A DNA stretch of 64,000 nt. Origin: Streptomyces glaucescens. Lineage in GTDB: Bacteria > Actinomycetota > Actinomycetes > Streptomycetales > Streptomycetaceae. Both the position numbers and the translations under genes were made by a program. How positions within the stretch are numbered: the first letter of the stretch is position 1; each line of letters begins with the position of its first letter. Location: contig NZ_CP009438.1 of assembly GCF_000761215.1 (NCBI RefSeq), positions 6,924,501 through 6,988,500 on the forward strand. The letters run 5' to 3'. Under the pieces are notes generated by a model. It was not told the origin of the DNA, ran no database searches, and was given only the letters and a program-made list of their open reading frames with translations. Positions 1 to 8,084 of this stretch are shown here, one piece after another.

Positions 1-1
1 G

Positions 2-2632
2 GAGGAGTTCGAGGACGGGCAGCTGCTCGCCGCCCTCCCCGAGGGCGCCGCGCCGTCCCCGCTCGGCCAGGACGGCCGGCTCGTCGGCTGCCGCGTCCTC
101 AACCGCACGCCGTACGCGGGCCCGTCCCCGGCCGACTTCCTGCTGGAGTCCGTCGACGGCCGCCGCGCCCGCTACCGCAGCCGGCGGCCCGGCCGCCGCC
201 CCTGGGCGATCATCGCCCTGCCGTGCGGCGGCGAGGCCGCGGTCCTGGCCGGGCAGGAGACCATCCGCTGCCACGCGGCCGAGGACAACTCGCTGCTGTG
301 GCAGGTGCACGGCTTCCCCGGCTCCGGCCGCCGCCGCACCAGCACGTTCGGCCACGGCCGGGGCCCGGTCCCGCCGCCCGCCTTCTGGCACTTCCTCACC
401 CCGCGCGACGAGCGCTCCTCCAAGGCCCTGCGCACGGTCGGCGCCGAGGCGGTCCGCGCCCTGCTGCGCGCGGCCCGGCAAGCGGCGGACGACGACGTCC
501 TTCGGGAGCGGGTGACCGTGATCCTCCCCGACGTCACCGAGCCCCGGATCGTGGACGGCGTCGTGCGCGCCGCCCGCACGGCCGCCGACGTGCTGCGCCG
601 CCGCGAGGAACTGTCCCGGCGGGTCGGCGTGATGCGGGCCGGCCCCGTCGTGGACCTGGCCGCCCCGGTGCCCGACACCGATCTCGCGCCCGCGCTGTCC
701 GGCCTGCTGCCCGAACTGCGCCTCTACGAGGCGTACCGGCCCGAGCAGCATCCGGGCACCCTGACGGCCGTGGCCGCCGACGGACGCCATCTGCGCGGGG
801 AGATCGACGAGGAGGCCCGGCAGCTGGCACCGCCCTCGCCGCCCGCCGAATGGCAGGCCCTGCTCGGCCGGATCGACGCCGTCGCCTGGCGGGCCGCCGT
901 CGGGACCACCCCGGACGCCGACCGCGCGGCCCTCGCGGCCCTCCTCGGCACCTGGAGCGCACAGCCGTTCGCCGCGCCGGGCGGCAGCTGGCGCACCGGC
1001 CGCGCGGGCGAGCGGGCACTCGCCGCGCTGCGGGCCGCGGGGCACCGGGTGGCGTCCGGCCCCGCCCGCGGCGGGCTCGCCCGCTTCCTCCAGCCCGCCA
1101 CCGACCCCGCGCCGCAGGATGCGGAGGAGACCGAGACCGTCACCGTCGCCCGCGACGACAGCGCCCGCCTGACCCGGCTGCTGGAACTGGTCGAGCGGCA
1201 CGGTCCGTTCGCCGTCCCGCCGGAGGCCCTGGCCGTCTTCTCCTGGCGCACCGGAGTGCGGCGCGCCGTCGCCGCCCTCGTCCTCGGCGGCCTCCCGCGC
1301 CGGGAGGACCACCGCGAGCACCAGCGGATGCTGCGCTCGGCACCGTACAGGGCCACCAAGACGTCGGCGGCGGAGTACGACGGCCACCGGCACCGGCTGG
1401 GCGCCGCCGGGCGGCGGGCCGTCCTCGCGGCGGGCGTGCCGGAGGACCCGGCCGAACTGTGGACGCACAGCGGGATCACGGCCGCCGCCGAGCGCATGGC
1501 GGAGGCCTGGGCCGCGCGGCTGGGCACCACCCCGTACGCGGACGACGAGCTGGCCGACGCCCTGGAGCAGGAGCTGGGCCTGCCGGCGGACTGGGCCCGC
1601 GCGCTGCCGGAGGGCCGCACCCCGGCCGACCACCACGGCTTCGTCCTCGTCGGCGACCGCCGCGGCGGTCTCGACCTGCACCGGGCCGCGCCGGACGGCA
1701 CCGCGGGGGAATGGGTGCCGGTCACCGGGCCCGGCCACCTGGAGGCGGCCTCGGTCATCGCCTGGGCGCTCACCGAACGGCCGGTCGGCGACCCGGCGGC
1801 CCAGGGCGCCGTGAAGCTGCACGCCGCCCTGCGCGCCCAGCTCGCCGATCCGGGCACCCTCGTTCCGATGGGGCGGTTCGCCGCGCTCGCCCGCCGGGCC
1901 GCCGACGATCCCGGCTTCCTGCCCTACGACGGCCCCGTGCTGCCCTGCCCGCAGCCGCTGCTCGACGGAGCGAGCCCTGCCACGGCGGTGGACGACGGGC
2001 TCCTCGTGGTCGCCGTGCCCTCCGGTGACGTGTTCCTGCGCCCCGCGGCCCTGGCCGACGGGGCACGGCGGGAGCGGGCGGCCGCGCTGTGCGGCGAACC
2101 CGGCCTGGCCTGGCTGGGCGAACGGCTGGAGAGGACCCGGGCGCTGCTCGACGGACTCGCACGGATGGCCGGCCGCGCGGTGGACACCCCGGTGCCGCCC
2201 GGCGGGTACGAGGCGAATCCCGCGTTGAGCGCACCGGGGCTGGTCGCCGGTACCGCGCGGGCCCTGGGGGTCGGCGCGGACGCCGCCGCCCTGTACCTGC
2301 AACTGCTGGCCCTCGCCCGCCCCACCGACGCCGCCGTCCGGCGCTGGAACGGCTGGACGACGGCTCGTCACAAGGCGGCGCAGGCAGAACTGGTCGCCGT
2401 GGGCGCGGTCGTGACCGGCCGCCGGGCCCGGGCGGGGCGTACCGCCTTCGTGCCCGGCGAGTGGCTGGACGCCAAGGCGCCGCACCTGCCGCTGGAACGC
2501 CGGAAGCTGGCCGCCCACCTGGCGTCCGCCTCGGGGAAGGACGTGCACGCCCCCTTCCTGCGGCTGCTGCCGCCGGTCCCGCCGCACGAGCTGTTCGAGC
2601 GGGCCGTGCGGGAGGCCCCGGAAGCGGTCTGA
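2..2632 (+). CDS. Large protein of unknown function, C-terminal part (5' end outside window)
   Basis: An open frame enters from the left edge and runs to a TGA at 2630-2632, so at least 876 codons are present and the true start lies upstream. The reading is supported by strong third-position GC and by a perfect hairpin directly after the stop. The protein is rich in Ala, Leu, Arg and charged residues, with no signal peptide or membrane segment visible here. The C-terminal stretch (RRWNGWT, LPLERRKLAAHLA) looks helical, like large cytosolic actinobacterial proteins that often sit near MoxR/VWA genes; that resemblance is from memory only. I do not recognise a catalytic domain and assign no function. 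An internal GTG at 305 exists but coding continues upstream of it. Confidence 0.85.
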   Translation, partial: EEFEDGQLLAALPEGAAPSPLGQDGRLVGCRVLNRTPYAGPSPADFLLESVDGRRARYRSRRPGRRPWAIIALPCGGEAAVLAGQETIRCHAAEDNSLLWQVHGFPGSGRRRTSTFGHGRGPVPPPAFWHFLTPRDERSSKALRTVGAEAVRALLRAARQAADDDVLRERVTVILPDVTEPRIVDGVVRAARTAADVLRRREELSRRVGVMRAGPVVDLAAPVPDTDLAPALSGLLPELRLYEAYRPEQHPGTLTAVAADGRHLRGEIDEEARQLAPPSPPAEWQALLGRIDAVAWRAAVGTTPDADRAALAALLGTWSAQPFAAPGGSWRTGRAGERALAALRAAGHRVASGPARGGLARFLQPATDPAPQDAEETETVTVARDDSARLTRLLELVERHGPFAVPPEALAVFSWRTGVRRAVAALVLGGLPRREDHREHQRMLRSAPYRATKTSAAEYDGHRHRLGAAGRRAVLAAGVPEDPAELWTHSGITAAAERMAEAWAARLGTTPYADDELADALEQELGLPADWARALPEGRTPADHHGFVLVGDRRGGLDLHRAAPDGTAGEWVPVTGPGHLEAASVIAWALTERPVGDPAAQGAVKLHAALRAQLADPGTLVPMGRFAALARRAADDPGFLPYDGPVLPCPQPLLDGASPATAVDDGLLVVAVPSGDVFLRPAALADGARRERAAALCGEPGLAWLGERLERTRALLDGLARMAGRAVDTPVPPGGYEANPALSAPGLVAGTARALGVGADAAALYLQLLALARPTDAAVRRWNGWTTARHKAAQAELVAVGAVVTGRRARAGRTAFVPGEWLDAKAPHLPLERRKLAAHLASASGKDVHAPFLRLLPPVPPHELFERAVREAPEAV

Positions 2633-2641
2633 GCACGGACA

Positions 2642-2669
2642 GGGGCCCGGTGGACAGCCACCGGGCCCC
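2642..2669 (+). terminator. Perfect GC hairpin terminator
   Basis: A 12-bp perfect stem (2642-2653 with 2658-2669) closes a 4-base loop and is followed by TT, nine bases after the upstream stop codon. It likely ends transcription of the large upstream gene and separates it from the convergent ferredoxin reductase gene. Confidence 0.85.
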
Positions 2670-2697
2670 TTCGCGCGGGCCGGCGGGGGCGTCGCCC

Positions 2698-2756
2698 CGC
2701 CGGCCGGCGTCCGCGCCTACGCGCCGACCGCCGGCCGGCGTCCGCGCCTACGCGCC
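2698..2756. repeat. Two 28-bp direct repeats, 31-bp period
   Basis: The same 28 bases occur at 2698-2725 and 2729-2756, separated by GAC. A shorter third echo (cgcctacgcgcc) overlaps the second copy and runs past it. The array abuts the stop codon of the reductase gene on the minus strand. It looks like a small slippage-type tandem duplication in the intergenic tail. Confidence 0.85.
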
Positions 2757-4120
2757 TACGCGCCGCTCGCCTCGAGCATGTCCTCGCGCTCGACTATCTT
2801 CACGCGCTCGCGGCCCTGCGGCTCGCCCAGCGCCTTCTCCGCCGCGTCCAGCCTGTACCAGCCCTCCCAGGTGGTGAAGCGGATGTTCCGCTCGGCCAGG
2901 AAGGTGTCCACCGCCTCGGGCGCGGGGGCCTCGGGCGTCTGGAGACGGCCGTTGGCGAAGTCGTCCAGCAGGTTCGCGACGGTCTCGTTGGCGTCACCCT
3001 TGGTGTGGCCGATCAGACCCACCGGGCCGCGCCGGATCCAGCCGGTGACGTACACCGACCGCAGGTGCTCGCCGCCCTCCTCGATGACCCGGCCGCCCTG
3101 GTCGGGGACCGTGCCCGAGTCGATGTCCCAGGGCAGCTTCGGCAGCTTGTCCGAGAGGTAGCCGACGGCGCGGTAGACCGCGGTGACGTCCCAGTCGGTG
3201 AACTTGCCGGTGCCCTTGACGTTTCCGGTGCCGTCCAGCTCGGTGCGCTCGGTGCGCAGGCCCACGACCTTGCCGTCCTCGCCGAGGATCTCGGCCGGCG
3301 ACTCGAAGAAGTGCAGAAACAGCTTGTGCGGGCGGTCGCCGGCATCGCGGATCGCCCAGTTCTCCAGCGTCTTGGCGACCATGTCGGCCTGCTTGTTGCC
3401 GCGCCGCGTCTCGATGGAGCCCGCGTCGTAGTCGATGTCCTCGGGGTCGACGATGACCTCGATGTTGGGGGAGTGGTCCAGCTCGCGCAGCTCCATCGGG
3501 CTGAACTTCGCCTGCGCCGGGCCACGGCGGCCGAAGACGTGGACCTCCAGGGCCTTGTTGGCCTTCAGGCCCTCGTAGACGTTCGGCGGGATCTCGGTCG
3601 GCAGCAGCTCGTCGGCCGTCTTGGCGAGGATGCGCGCGACGTCCAGGGCGACGTTGCCGACCCCGAGGACGGCGACCTTCTCGGCCTCCAGCGGCCAGGT
3701 GCGCGGCACGTCCGGGTGACCGTCGTACCAGGAGACGAAGTCGGCGGCGCCGTAGGAGCCGTCGAGGTCGATGCCCGGGATGGGCAGGTCCCGGTCGGCC
3801 ATGGCGCCGGTGGAGAAGATCACCGCGTCGTAGAACGAGCGCAGGTCGTCCAGGTTGATGTCGGTGCCGTAGTCGACGTTCCCGAAGAGCCTGATCTGCG
3901 GCTTGTCGAGGACCTGGTGGAGGGCGGTGATGATGCCCTTGATCCGGGGGTGGTCCGGGGCGACGCCGTAGCGGATCAGACCGAACGGCGCGGGCATCCG
4001 CTCGAAGAGGTCGATGGACACGCCGGGTTCGGCGGCCACGTCGGACTTGAGCAGGGCGTCGGCGGCGTAGATCCCGGCGGGGCCGGCTCCGACAATGGCT
4101 ACCCGCAGAGGCCGGGGCAT
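2756..4120 (-). CDS. fprA: Ferredoxin/flavodoxin-NADP+ reductase, FprA type
   Basis: This 454-residue flavoprotein should pass electrons between NADPH and ferredoxin in the cytosol, feeding P450s and other ferredoxin-dependent enzymes. The N-terminus has the FAD-binding Rossmann motif GAGPAG (about residues 11-16); a second dinucleotide motif GVGNVA sits near residue 153 for NADPH, and the C-terminal part contains the GWIRRGP segment typical of mycobacterial FprA and adrenodoxin reductases. Length fits that family. The gene stands alone, convergent with the upstream gene. About 55 bp before the ATG lies an iron-box-like palindrome (4166-4184), so repression by an IdeR/DmdR-type regulator under iron-replete conditions is plausible. 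The family call is strong; the electron acceptor is inferred. Confidence 0.92.
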   Translation of the reverse strand: MPRPLRVAIVGAGPAGIYAADALLKSDVAAEPGVSIDLFERMPAPFGLIRYGVAPDHPRIKGIITALHQVLDKPQIRLFGNVDYGTDINLDDLRSFYDAVIFSTGAMADRDLPIPGIDLDGSYGAADFVSWYDGHPDVPRTWPLEAEKVAVLGVGNVALDVARILAKTADELLPTEIPPNVYEGLKANKALEVHVFGRRGPAQAKFSPMELRELDHSPNIEVIVDPEDIDYDAGSIETRRGNKQADMVAKTLENWAIRDAGDRPHKLFLHFFESPAEILGEDGKVVGLRTERTELDGTGNVKGTGKFTDWDVTAVYRAVGYLSDKLPKLPWDIDSGTVPDQGGRVIEEGGEHLRSVYVTGWIRRGPVGLIGHTKGDANETVANLLDDFANGRLQTPEAPAPEAVDTFLAERNIRFTTWEGWYRLDAAEKALGEPQGRERVKIVEREDMLEASGA

Positions 4121-4165
4121 GGTCAGGTTCCCTTCGAGCGGTGAAAAGCGACTCGCCGGGAAGCC

Positions 4166-4184
4166 TAAGCTAAGGCAAGCCTAA
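4166..4184. promoter_or_regulatory. Iron-box-like site (IdeR/DmdR type)
   Basis: This 19-bp imperfect palindrome matches 14 of 19 positions of the IdeR/DmdR iron box (TTAGGTTAGGCTAACCTAA) by eye. It lies upstream of the fprA start in the promoter region shared with the ArsR gene. Binding is inferred, not shown. Confidence 0.5.
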
Positions 4185-4210
4185 GTCGGTACACGGGTCC
4201 GGTCTATGGG

Positions 4211-4231
4211 CTCATAAGGCCGTCTTATGAG
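4211..4231. promoter_or_regulatory. Inverted repeat upstream of ArsR gene, likely operator
   Basis: A perfect 8-bp inverted repeat (ctcataag at 4211-4218 and cttatgag at 4224-4231, 5-base spacer) lies about 70 bp upstream of the ArsR start. AT-rich dyads like this are typical ArsR/SmtB operators, so autoregulation is the likely role. Confidence 0.6.
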
Positions 4232-4302
4232 AGGGATAAGCGAGCCTTCAGGGTGCCGGGCGGGGGCCAGGAGGCCCGACCGGCCCCCTCTAGGCTGTAC
4301 GC

Positions 4303-4662
4303 ATGCCAGCTCGCGAGCCCGTGTCCCCCGCACTCGACGCGCACCTGCGCCCGCCGGACAGCGCCCGCCTGGCGGAGGCCACCGAGGTGTTCGCGATGCT
4401 CGCCGACCCGACCCGGCTCCACCTGCTGTGGCTGCTCGCGCAGGGGGAGTCGGACGTGGGCTCGCTGACCGAGCGGTGCGCCGCCTCCCGCACGGCGGTC
4501 AGCCAGCACCTGGCCAAGCTCCGGCTCGCCGGCCTGGTGGAGTCCCGTCGCGAGGGCCGGCACATCCACTACAGCCTGCGCGACGGCCATCTGCGCCGCC
4601 TCGTCATGGAAGCCCTCAGCCACGCCGACCACCGCGTCAGCGGAAAGGCCCCGCACGACTGA
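4303..4662 (+). CDS. ArsR/SmtB-family metal-sensing repressor with alpha-5 metal site
   Basis: This 119-residue winged-helix repressor probably binds the dyad just upstream and releases it on metal binding. The core (residues 25-90) has the ADPTRLHLLWLL start and the recognition segment SRTAVSQHLAKL. The C-terminal helix contains D94, H96, H107 and H110 with spacing DxHx10HxxH, which is the alpha-5 Ni/Co/Zn site arrangement known from NmtR and (with Glu last) SmtB. No CxC arsenic/cadmium motif is present. The next gene encodes a Cys-rich copper-storage-type protein, so metal homeostasis is the likely shared theme, though NmtR-type sites do not normally sense copper. The ATG at 4303 leaves a complete HTH domain. 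Confidence 0.85.
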   Translation: MPAREPVSPALDAHLRPPDSARLAEATEVFAMLADPTRLHLLWLLAQGESDVGSLTERCAASRTAVSQHLAKLRLAGLVESRREGRHIHYSLRDGHLRRLVMEALSHADHRVSGKAPHD

Positions 4663-4781
4663 CCGGCGCGACAGGCCGGTCAGCCGGCCGTGACCGGGGG
4701 GCGCGGGCGCGTTTCGCCCGGCCCGGCGGCGGCTAGTCGGCAAGGGTCCGACTGCCCGTCCCGCGTCCCGAGGAGTGGGCC

Positions 4782-5189
4782 ATGACCACGGTCAAGGACA
4801 TGCTCGCCACCTACCCGGCCGACCTCGGAGAGATCGACCGCACCAAGCTCACCCGGTGTATCGAGGAGTGCGTCGCCTGCGCCCAGGCGTGTACCGCCTG
4901 CGCGGACGCGTGTCTCTCCGAGGGCATGGTCGGCGAGCTGACCAAGTGCATCCGCACCGACATGGACTGCGCCGACATCTGCACCGCGACGGCGTCCGTG
5001 CTCTCCCGCCACACCGGCTACGACGCCAACGTCACCCGCGCCATGCTCCAGGCGTGCGCCACCGCCTGCAAGGCCTGCGCCGACGAGTGCGGCGCCCACG
5101 CCGACCAGCACGAGCACTGCCGCCTGTGCGCGGAGGCCTGCCGCTCCTGCCTGGGCGCGTGCGAGGAACTCCTCGGCGCCCTCGGCTGA
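4782..5189 (+). CDS. Cysteine-rich four-helix-bundle copper-storage-type protein (DUF326/Csp3-like)
   Basis: The 135-residue product has 18 cysteines, mostly as CxxC/CxxxC pairs on predicted helices (CIEECVACAQACTAC near the start, CRLCAEACRSCLGAC near the end). This is the pattern of cytosolic Csp3 proteins, whose helical bundle is lined with Cys thiolates that store many Cu(I) ions. There is no signal peptide, matching the cytosolic Csp3 rather than the exported Csp1 type. A good ribosome site (AGGAG) precedes the ATG. It lies 120 bp after the ArsR gene in the same direction, so the two may be co-regulated. Copper binding is inferred from the family. Confidence 0.85.
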   Translation: MTTVKDMLATYPADLGEIDRTKLTRCIEECVACAQACTACADACLSEGMVGELTKCIRTDMDCADICTATASVLSRHTGYDANVTRAMLQACATACKACADECGAHADQHEHCRLCAEACRSCLGACEELLGALG

Positions 5190-5204
5190 ACGCGGCGGCA
5201 CCGC

Positions 5205-6095
5205 TCACTCCGGCACCCGGGCGGGGCCCCGGTCCAGCCCCGCGCGCAGGCACCGCACGAGCCGGGCCGCGAGCGTGCCGTCCGGGTCGAGCCGCGGATT
5301 GAAGATCGTCACGTCGAGGCCGACGGCCCGCCCGTCCCGCAGCGCCGTGCGCAGCACCTCCGTCAGCTCGGCCCACGACAGCCCGCCGGGCAGCCGGTAG
5401 TCGACGGCCGGCATGAGCGCGTCGTCGAGCACGTCGGCGTCCAGGTGCACCCAGTACGGCACGGCGGCGAGACGGGCGAGCGCCCGCCGCGCCGCCACCC
5501 CCGCGCCGACCGCACGCACACCGTCCAGGTCCACAGCGCTCAGGCCCGGAGGCAGCGGCTGCATGCCCGCCGCGGCGGACTCGCCGGTGTCCCGGAAGCC
5601 GAGCACCACGGTGTCCTCGTCCCGCAGCAGGGGCCCGCGCCCTTCGAGATCGGCCAGGAGGCCGGGGCCGCGTCCGGTGGCCAGGGCCAGCTCCATCGAG
5701 GCGGCCTCCCCGGCGGGCTCCGCCGACGGCTGGTAGAAGTCGGTGTGGCCGTCGAGGAAGAACAGGCCGTACCGTCCCCGGCGGCGCAGCGCGAGCAGGT
5801 TGCCGAGCAGGATGCTGCAGTCACCGCCGAGGACGAGCGGGAAGCGGCCGCGGTCCAGGACGGCGCCGACCGCGTCCGCGAGCCGCACGGCGTACTCCGC
5901 CAGACCGGCCGCGTTGCGCACCCCGGTGCGCGGGTCCCGCCGGGGGTCGTACGGAGGCGGCTCGACCCGCCCGGCGCGCACCGCACCGGGCGCCGCCGCC
6001 AGCCCCGCGTCCAGCAGGGCCGCAGGCAGCTCCTCCACCCCGGTCGGCCGCAGCCCGAGCACCGACGGGGCCTCCACGATCGCCGTCTCCCGCAT
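5205..6095 (-). CDS. Arginase/agmatinase-fold hydrolase with one substituted metal ligand
   Basis: This 296-residue protein belongs to the ureohydrolase (arginase, agmatinase, formiminoglutamase) fold. The metal motifs are GGDCS (residues 90-94), DGHTD (115-119) and, near residue 217, HLDADVLDD. In classical arginases the first motif is GGDHS, and its His is a Mn ligand; here that residue is Cys. The other five ligands are kept. The substrate therefore cannot be assigned: it may be a divergent guanidino hydrolase. The gene is followed on the same strand by no close partner and lies between the copper protein and a methyltransferase gene, the latter in the same direction about 50 bp upstream. 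Confidence 0.8.
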   Translation of the reverse strand: MRETAIVEAPSVLGLRPTGVEELPAALLDAGLAAAPGAVRAGRVEPPPYDPRRDPRTGVRNAAGLAEYAVRLADAVGAVLDRGRFPLVLGGDCSILLGNLLALRRRGRYGLFFLDGHTDFYQPSAEPAGEAASMELALATGRGPGLLADLEGRGPLLRDEDTVVLGFRDTGESAAAGMQPLPPGLSAVDLDGVRAVGAGVAARRALARLAAVPYWVHLDADVLDDALMPAVDYRLPGGLSWAELTEVLRTALRDGRAVGLDVTIFNPRLDPDGTLAARLVRCLRAGLDRGPARVPE

Positions 6096-6146
6096 GGCCG
6101 GACCCCTTTCCGTGGCGTCACGGCCATCGTCCCGCCGCGGGCGGTG

Positions 6147-6782
6147 TCAGGCGCGCCGGGCGTACAGGAACAGATGCGGCTCCGGTACGGCATCGGGGTG
6201 GGCGGGCGTGAAGACGCTCTGCTCCGCGCGGAGCACCTCCAGGCCCCGCGCCTCCGCCAGCGCGGTGAAGTCCCCGGCGGAGAAGCTGGTCACCCGCACC
6301 GGCTGCCCCATGAACACCGCGTCGATCCCCTCGATGTCGAGGGGCACCGTCGCCAGCACCGCGGGCGCCCCGGGCCGCAGCGCCCGCGCCAGCCGTCCGA
6401 CCAGGGCGGACTGCTCCTCCCGGGACATCTGCAGCAGCGAGAAGTACGCGCAGACCGCGTCGAAGGAGGCGTCCTCGAGCGGCGTCTCGCGGATGTCGGC
6501 GCACCGGAACTCGGCGTCCGGCACCTGCCGGGCGGCCAGTTCCACCATCACCGGGGAGACGTCCACGCCCAGCACCCGGTGGCCGGCCCCGGCGAGCGTC
6601 TCGGCGGTCGGCCGTCCGGTACCGCTGCCCACGTCGAGCACCCTGCTGCGTGGCTCCAGCCGTTCCAGCAGCCACTCCAGCGACGCCCGGTGCGCCTTCG
6701 ATCCGGCGAACGCCTCCTCGTACGCGCTGCCGAGCGCGTCGAACACCGTCGCCGCGTCCGGGCGGTGGTCCCCGTCGGTCAC
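6147..6782 (-). CDS. Class I SAM-dependent methyltransferase
   Basis: The frame is open much further upstream, but the GTG at 6782 is chosen because a GGAGGCAG ribosome site lies just before it and the methyltransferase fold begins directly after. The resulting 211 residues show motif I VLDVGSGTGRP, followed by VLGVDVSPVMVELA and the FDAVCAYFSLLQM segment, as in the methyltransferase 11/25 families. The end (FLYARRA) is typical of small ubiquinone/tetrahydrofolate-like methyltransferases. The protein should transfer a methyl group from S-adenosylmethionine in the cytosol; the acceptor is unknown. It may be co-transcribed with the arginase-fold gene downstream. Confidence 0.88.
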   Translation of the reverse strand: MTDGDHRPDAATVFDALGSAYEEAFAGSKAHRASLEWLLERLEPRSRVLDVGSGTGRPTAETLAGAGHRVLGVDVSPVMVELAARQVPDAEFRCADIRETPLEDASFDAVCAYFSLLQMSREEQSALVGRLARALRPGAPAVLATVPLDIEGIDAVFMGQPVRVTSFSAGDFTALAEARGLEVLRAEQSVFTPAHPDAVPEPHLFLYARRA

Positions 6783-6860
6783 GCTGCCTCCTCCGGCTGG
6801 TCGTGGCGGGCATCGTCCCACCCGCGGAACCGGCCTGACAACGGGCGTTAGGGTTCCGTC

Positions 6861-7316
6861 GTGCCCACCTTGCTGATCGTGCATCACACTCCGTCGCCGA
6901 ACTGCCAGGCGATCCTCGAAGCGGTCCTCGCCGGGGCGACGGCCCCGGAGATCGAGAACGTCCGCGTCCAGCGGCGCGCGGCCCTGTCCGCCACCGCCTC
7001 CGACGTGCTCGCCGCGGACGGCTACCTGCTGGGCACGCCCGCGAACCTCGGTTACATGTCCGGCGCGCTCAAGCACTTCCTCGACCAGGTCTACTACCCG
7101 TGCCTGGACGAGACCCGAGGCCGGCCCTTCGGCTACTACGTGCACGGCGGCAGCGATGTCACCGGAGCCGTGCGCGGCATCGAGTCGATCACGACCGGCC
7201 TGGGCTGGCGCCGCGCGGCCGAGCCGGTCACCGTGACCGGCGAGCCCGCCAGGAGCGACCTGGAGGCCTGCTGGGAACTGGGGGCGACGGTGGCGGCGGG
7301 TCTCATGCCCGGCTGA
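6861..7316 (+). CDS. Flavodoxin-like / NAD(P)H-dependent FMN reductase family protein
   Basis: The 151-residue product starts with a beta strand and a phosphate-binding loop (LLIVHHTPSPNCQAILEA) and carries the GTPANLGYMSGALKHFLDQVYY segment, which resembles the FMN-binding loops and helix of flavodoxin-fold NADPH:FMN reductases. It probably binds FMN in the cytosol and acts as a small oxidoreductase. GTG is the start, divergent from the methyltransferase gene 78 bp away. No partner gene suggests the substrate. Confidence 0.8.
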   Translation: MPTLLIVHHTPSPNCQAILEAVLAGATAPEIENVRVQRRAALSATASDVLAADGYLLGTPANLGYMSGALKHFLDQVYYPCLDETRGRPFGYYVHGGSDVTGAVRGIESITTGLGWRRAAEPVTVTGEPARSDLEACWELGATVAAGLMPG

Positions 7317-7450
7317 GCCGCCGGCACCCGTCCACGCCCGTGATGTGGCCGAAAGCACGTCCCGGACGTGGTTTGGGCCATGTCCATCCGCCGGGGCGCC
7401 CGGATACCTTTTTGGCCCACCCCGTTCCCGGCAGCTCGGACGGTCCGCCA

Positions 7451-7963
7451 GTGCTCACCGATCTCTCCCCGCTCATCGCGGCGACCGCGCAGTGGCTCAC
7501 GCGTGCCTACCCGGCGTCCGGCGGTGCCCTGGCCGCGGCCCTGTGCGAGGCGCAGGCCCGGCAGGCGGTCACGGTGGCGGCCTGCCTGCGCTACCCGACG
7601 CCCACGGACGCCGCCCTGGTCACCCTGACCGGCCCGGGCGGATCGGACCGCCTGGACTGGATCACCGGCGCCGACGCGGCGCCCGAGGACTCCGCCTGGC
7701 GCACCTGGGTCGACGAGGTCGTGGCCAGCTGGGCCGCCTGTCTGCTCACCGACCCGGACCTGGCCCGGCTGGCCGTGGCCGCCGTCACCGAGCGGGCGGG
7801 GGGAAACGCGCCGGCCGAGTTCCGCCGCCTGATCGACCCCGATGTGCGCGACACGCAGGCCGCGGCCCTGCTGCGCCACCCGGACCTGCTCGCCCCGGTC
7901 GCGGAACTGCACCAGGACCACCTCCTGGACCGGCTGGGACCGGACCAGGCGCTCATCGCCTGA
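7451..7963 (+). CDS. Hypothetical protein, helical, 170 residues
   Basis: The open frame extends upstream over the preceding gene, but coding character begins at the GTG at 7451. The product is Ala/Leu-rich and likely all-helical (LTDLSPLIAATAQWL, ALAAALCEAQARQAVTVAACL). A central acidic patch (ITGADAAPEDSAWRTWVDEV) is the only feature. It has no signal peptide or membrane segment and I recognise no family. It lies between the flavodoxin-like gene and the convergent MarR gene. A ribosome site before the GTG is weak, so the start is uncertain. Confidence 0.6.
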   Translation: MLTDLSPLIAATAQWLTRAYPASGGALAAALCEAQARQAVTVAACLRYPTPTDAALVTLTGPGGSDRLDWITGADAAPEDSAWRTWVDEVVASWAACLLTDPDLARLAVAAVTERAGGNAPAEFRRLIDPDVRDTQAAALLRHPDLLAPVAELHQDHLLDRLGPDQALIA

Positions 7964-8084
7964 GCCGCGCCGTACGCGGGGCCCCCGCCCATCCCGCCGG
8001 CGTACGTCCGTTCAGGGTGTCCGGCACCGCCGGCTCGCCGTGACGTCCGCGGACCGGCCGGCCGGACGCCGGAGGGCGACGCGC

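Noticed and set aside
4661..4681. Hairpin GACCGGC/GCCGGTC after the ArsR gene
   Set aside because: Only 7 bp of stem, overlaps the stop codon and is followed by another same-strand gene; too weak to list as a terminator.
6783..7358. N-terminal extension of the methyltransferase by almost 200 codons
   Set aside because: The extension is antisense to the flavodoxin-like gene, and a good ribosome site supports the GTG at 6782.
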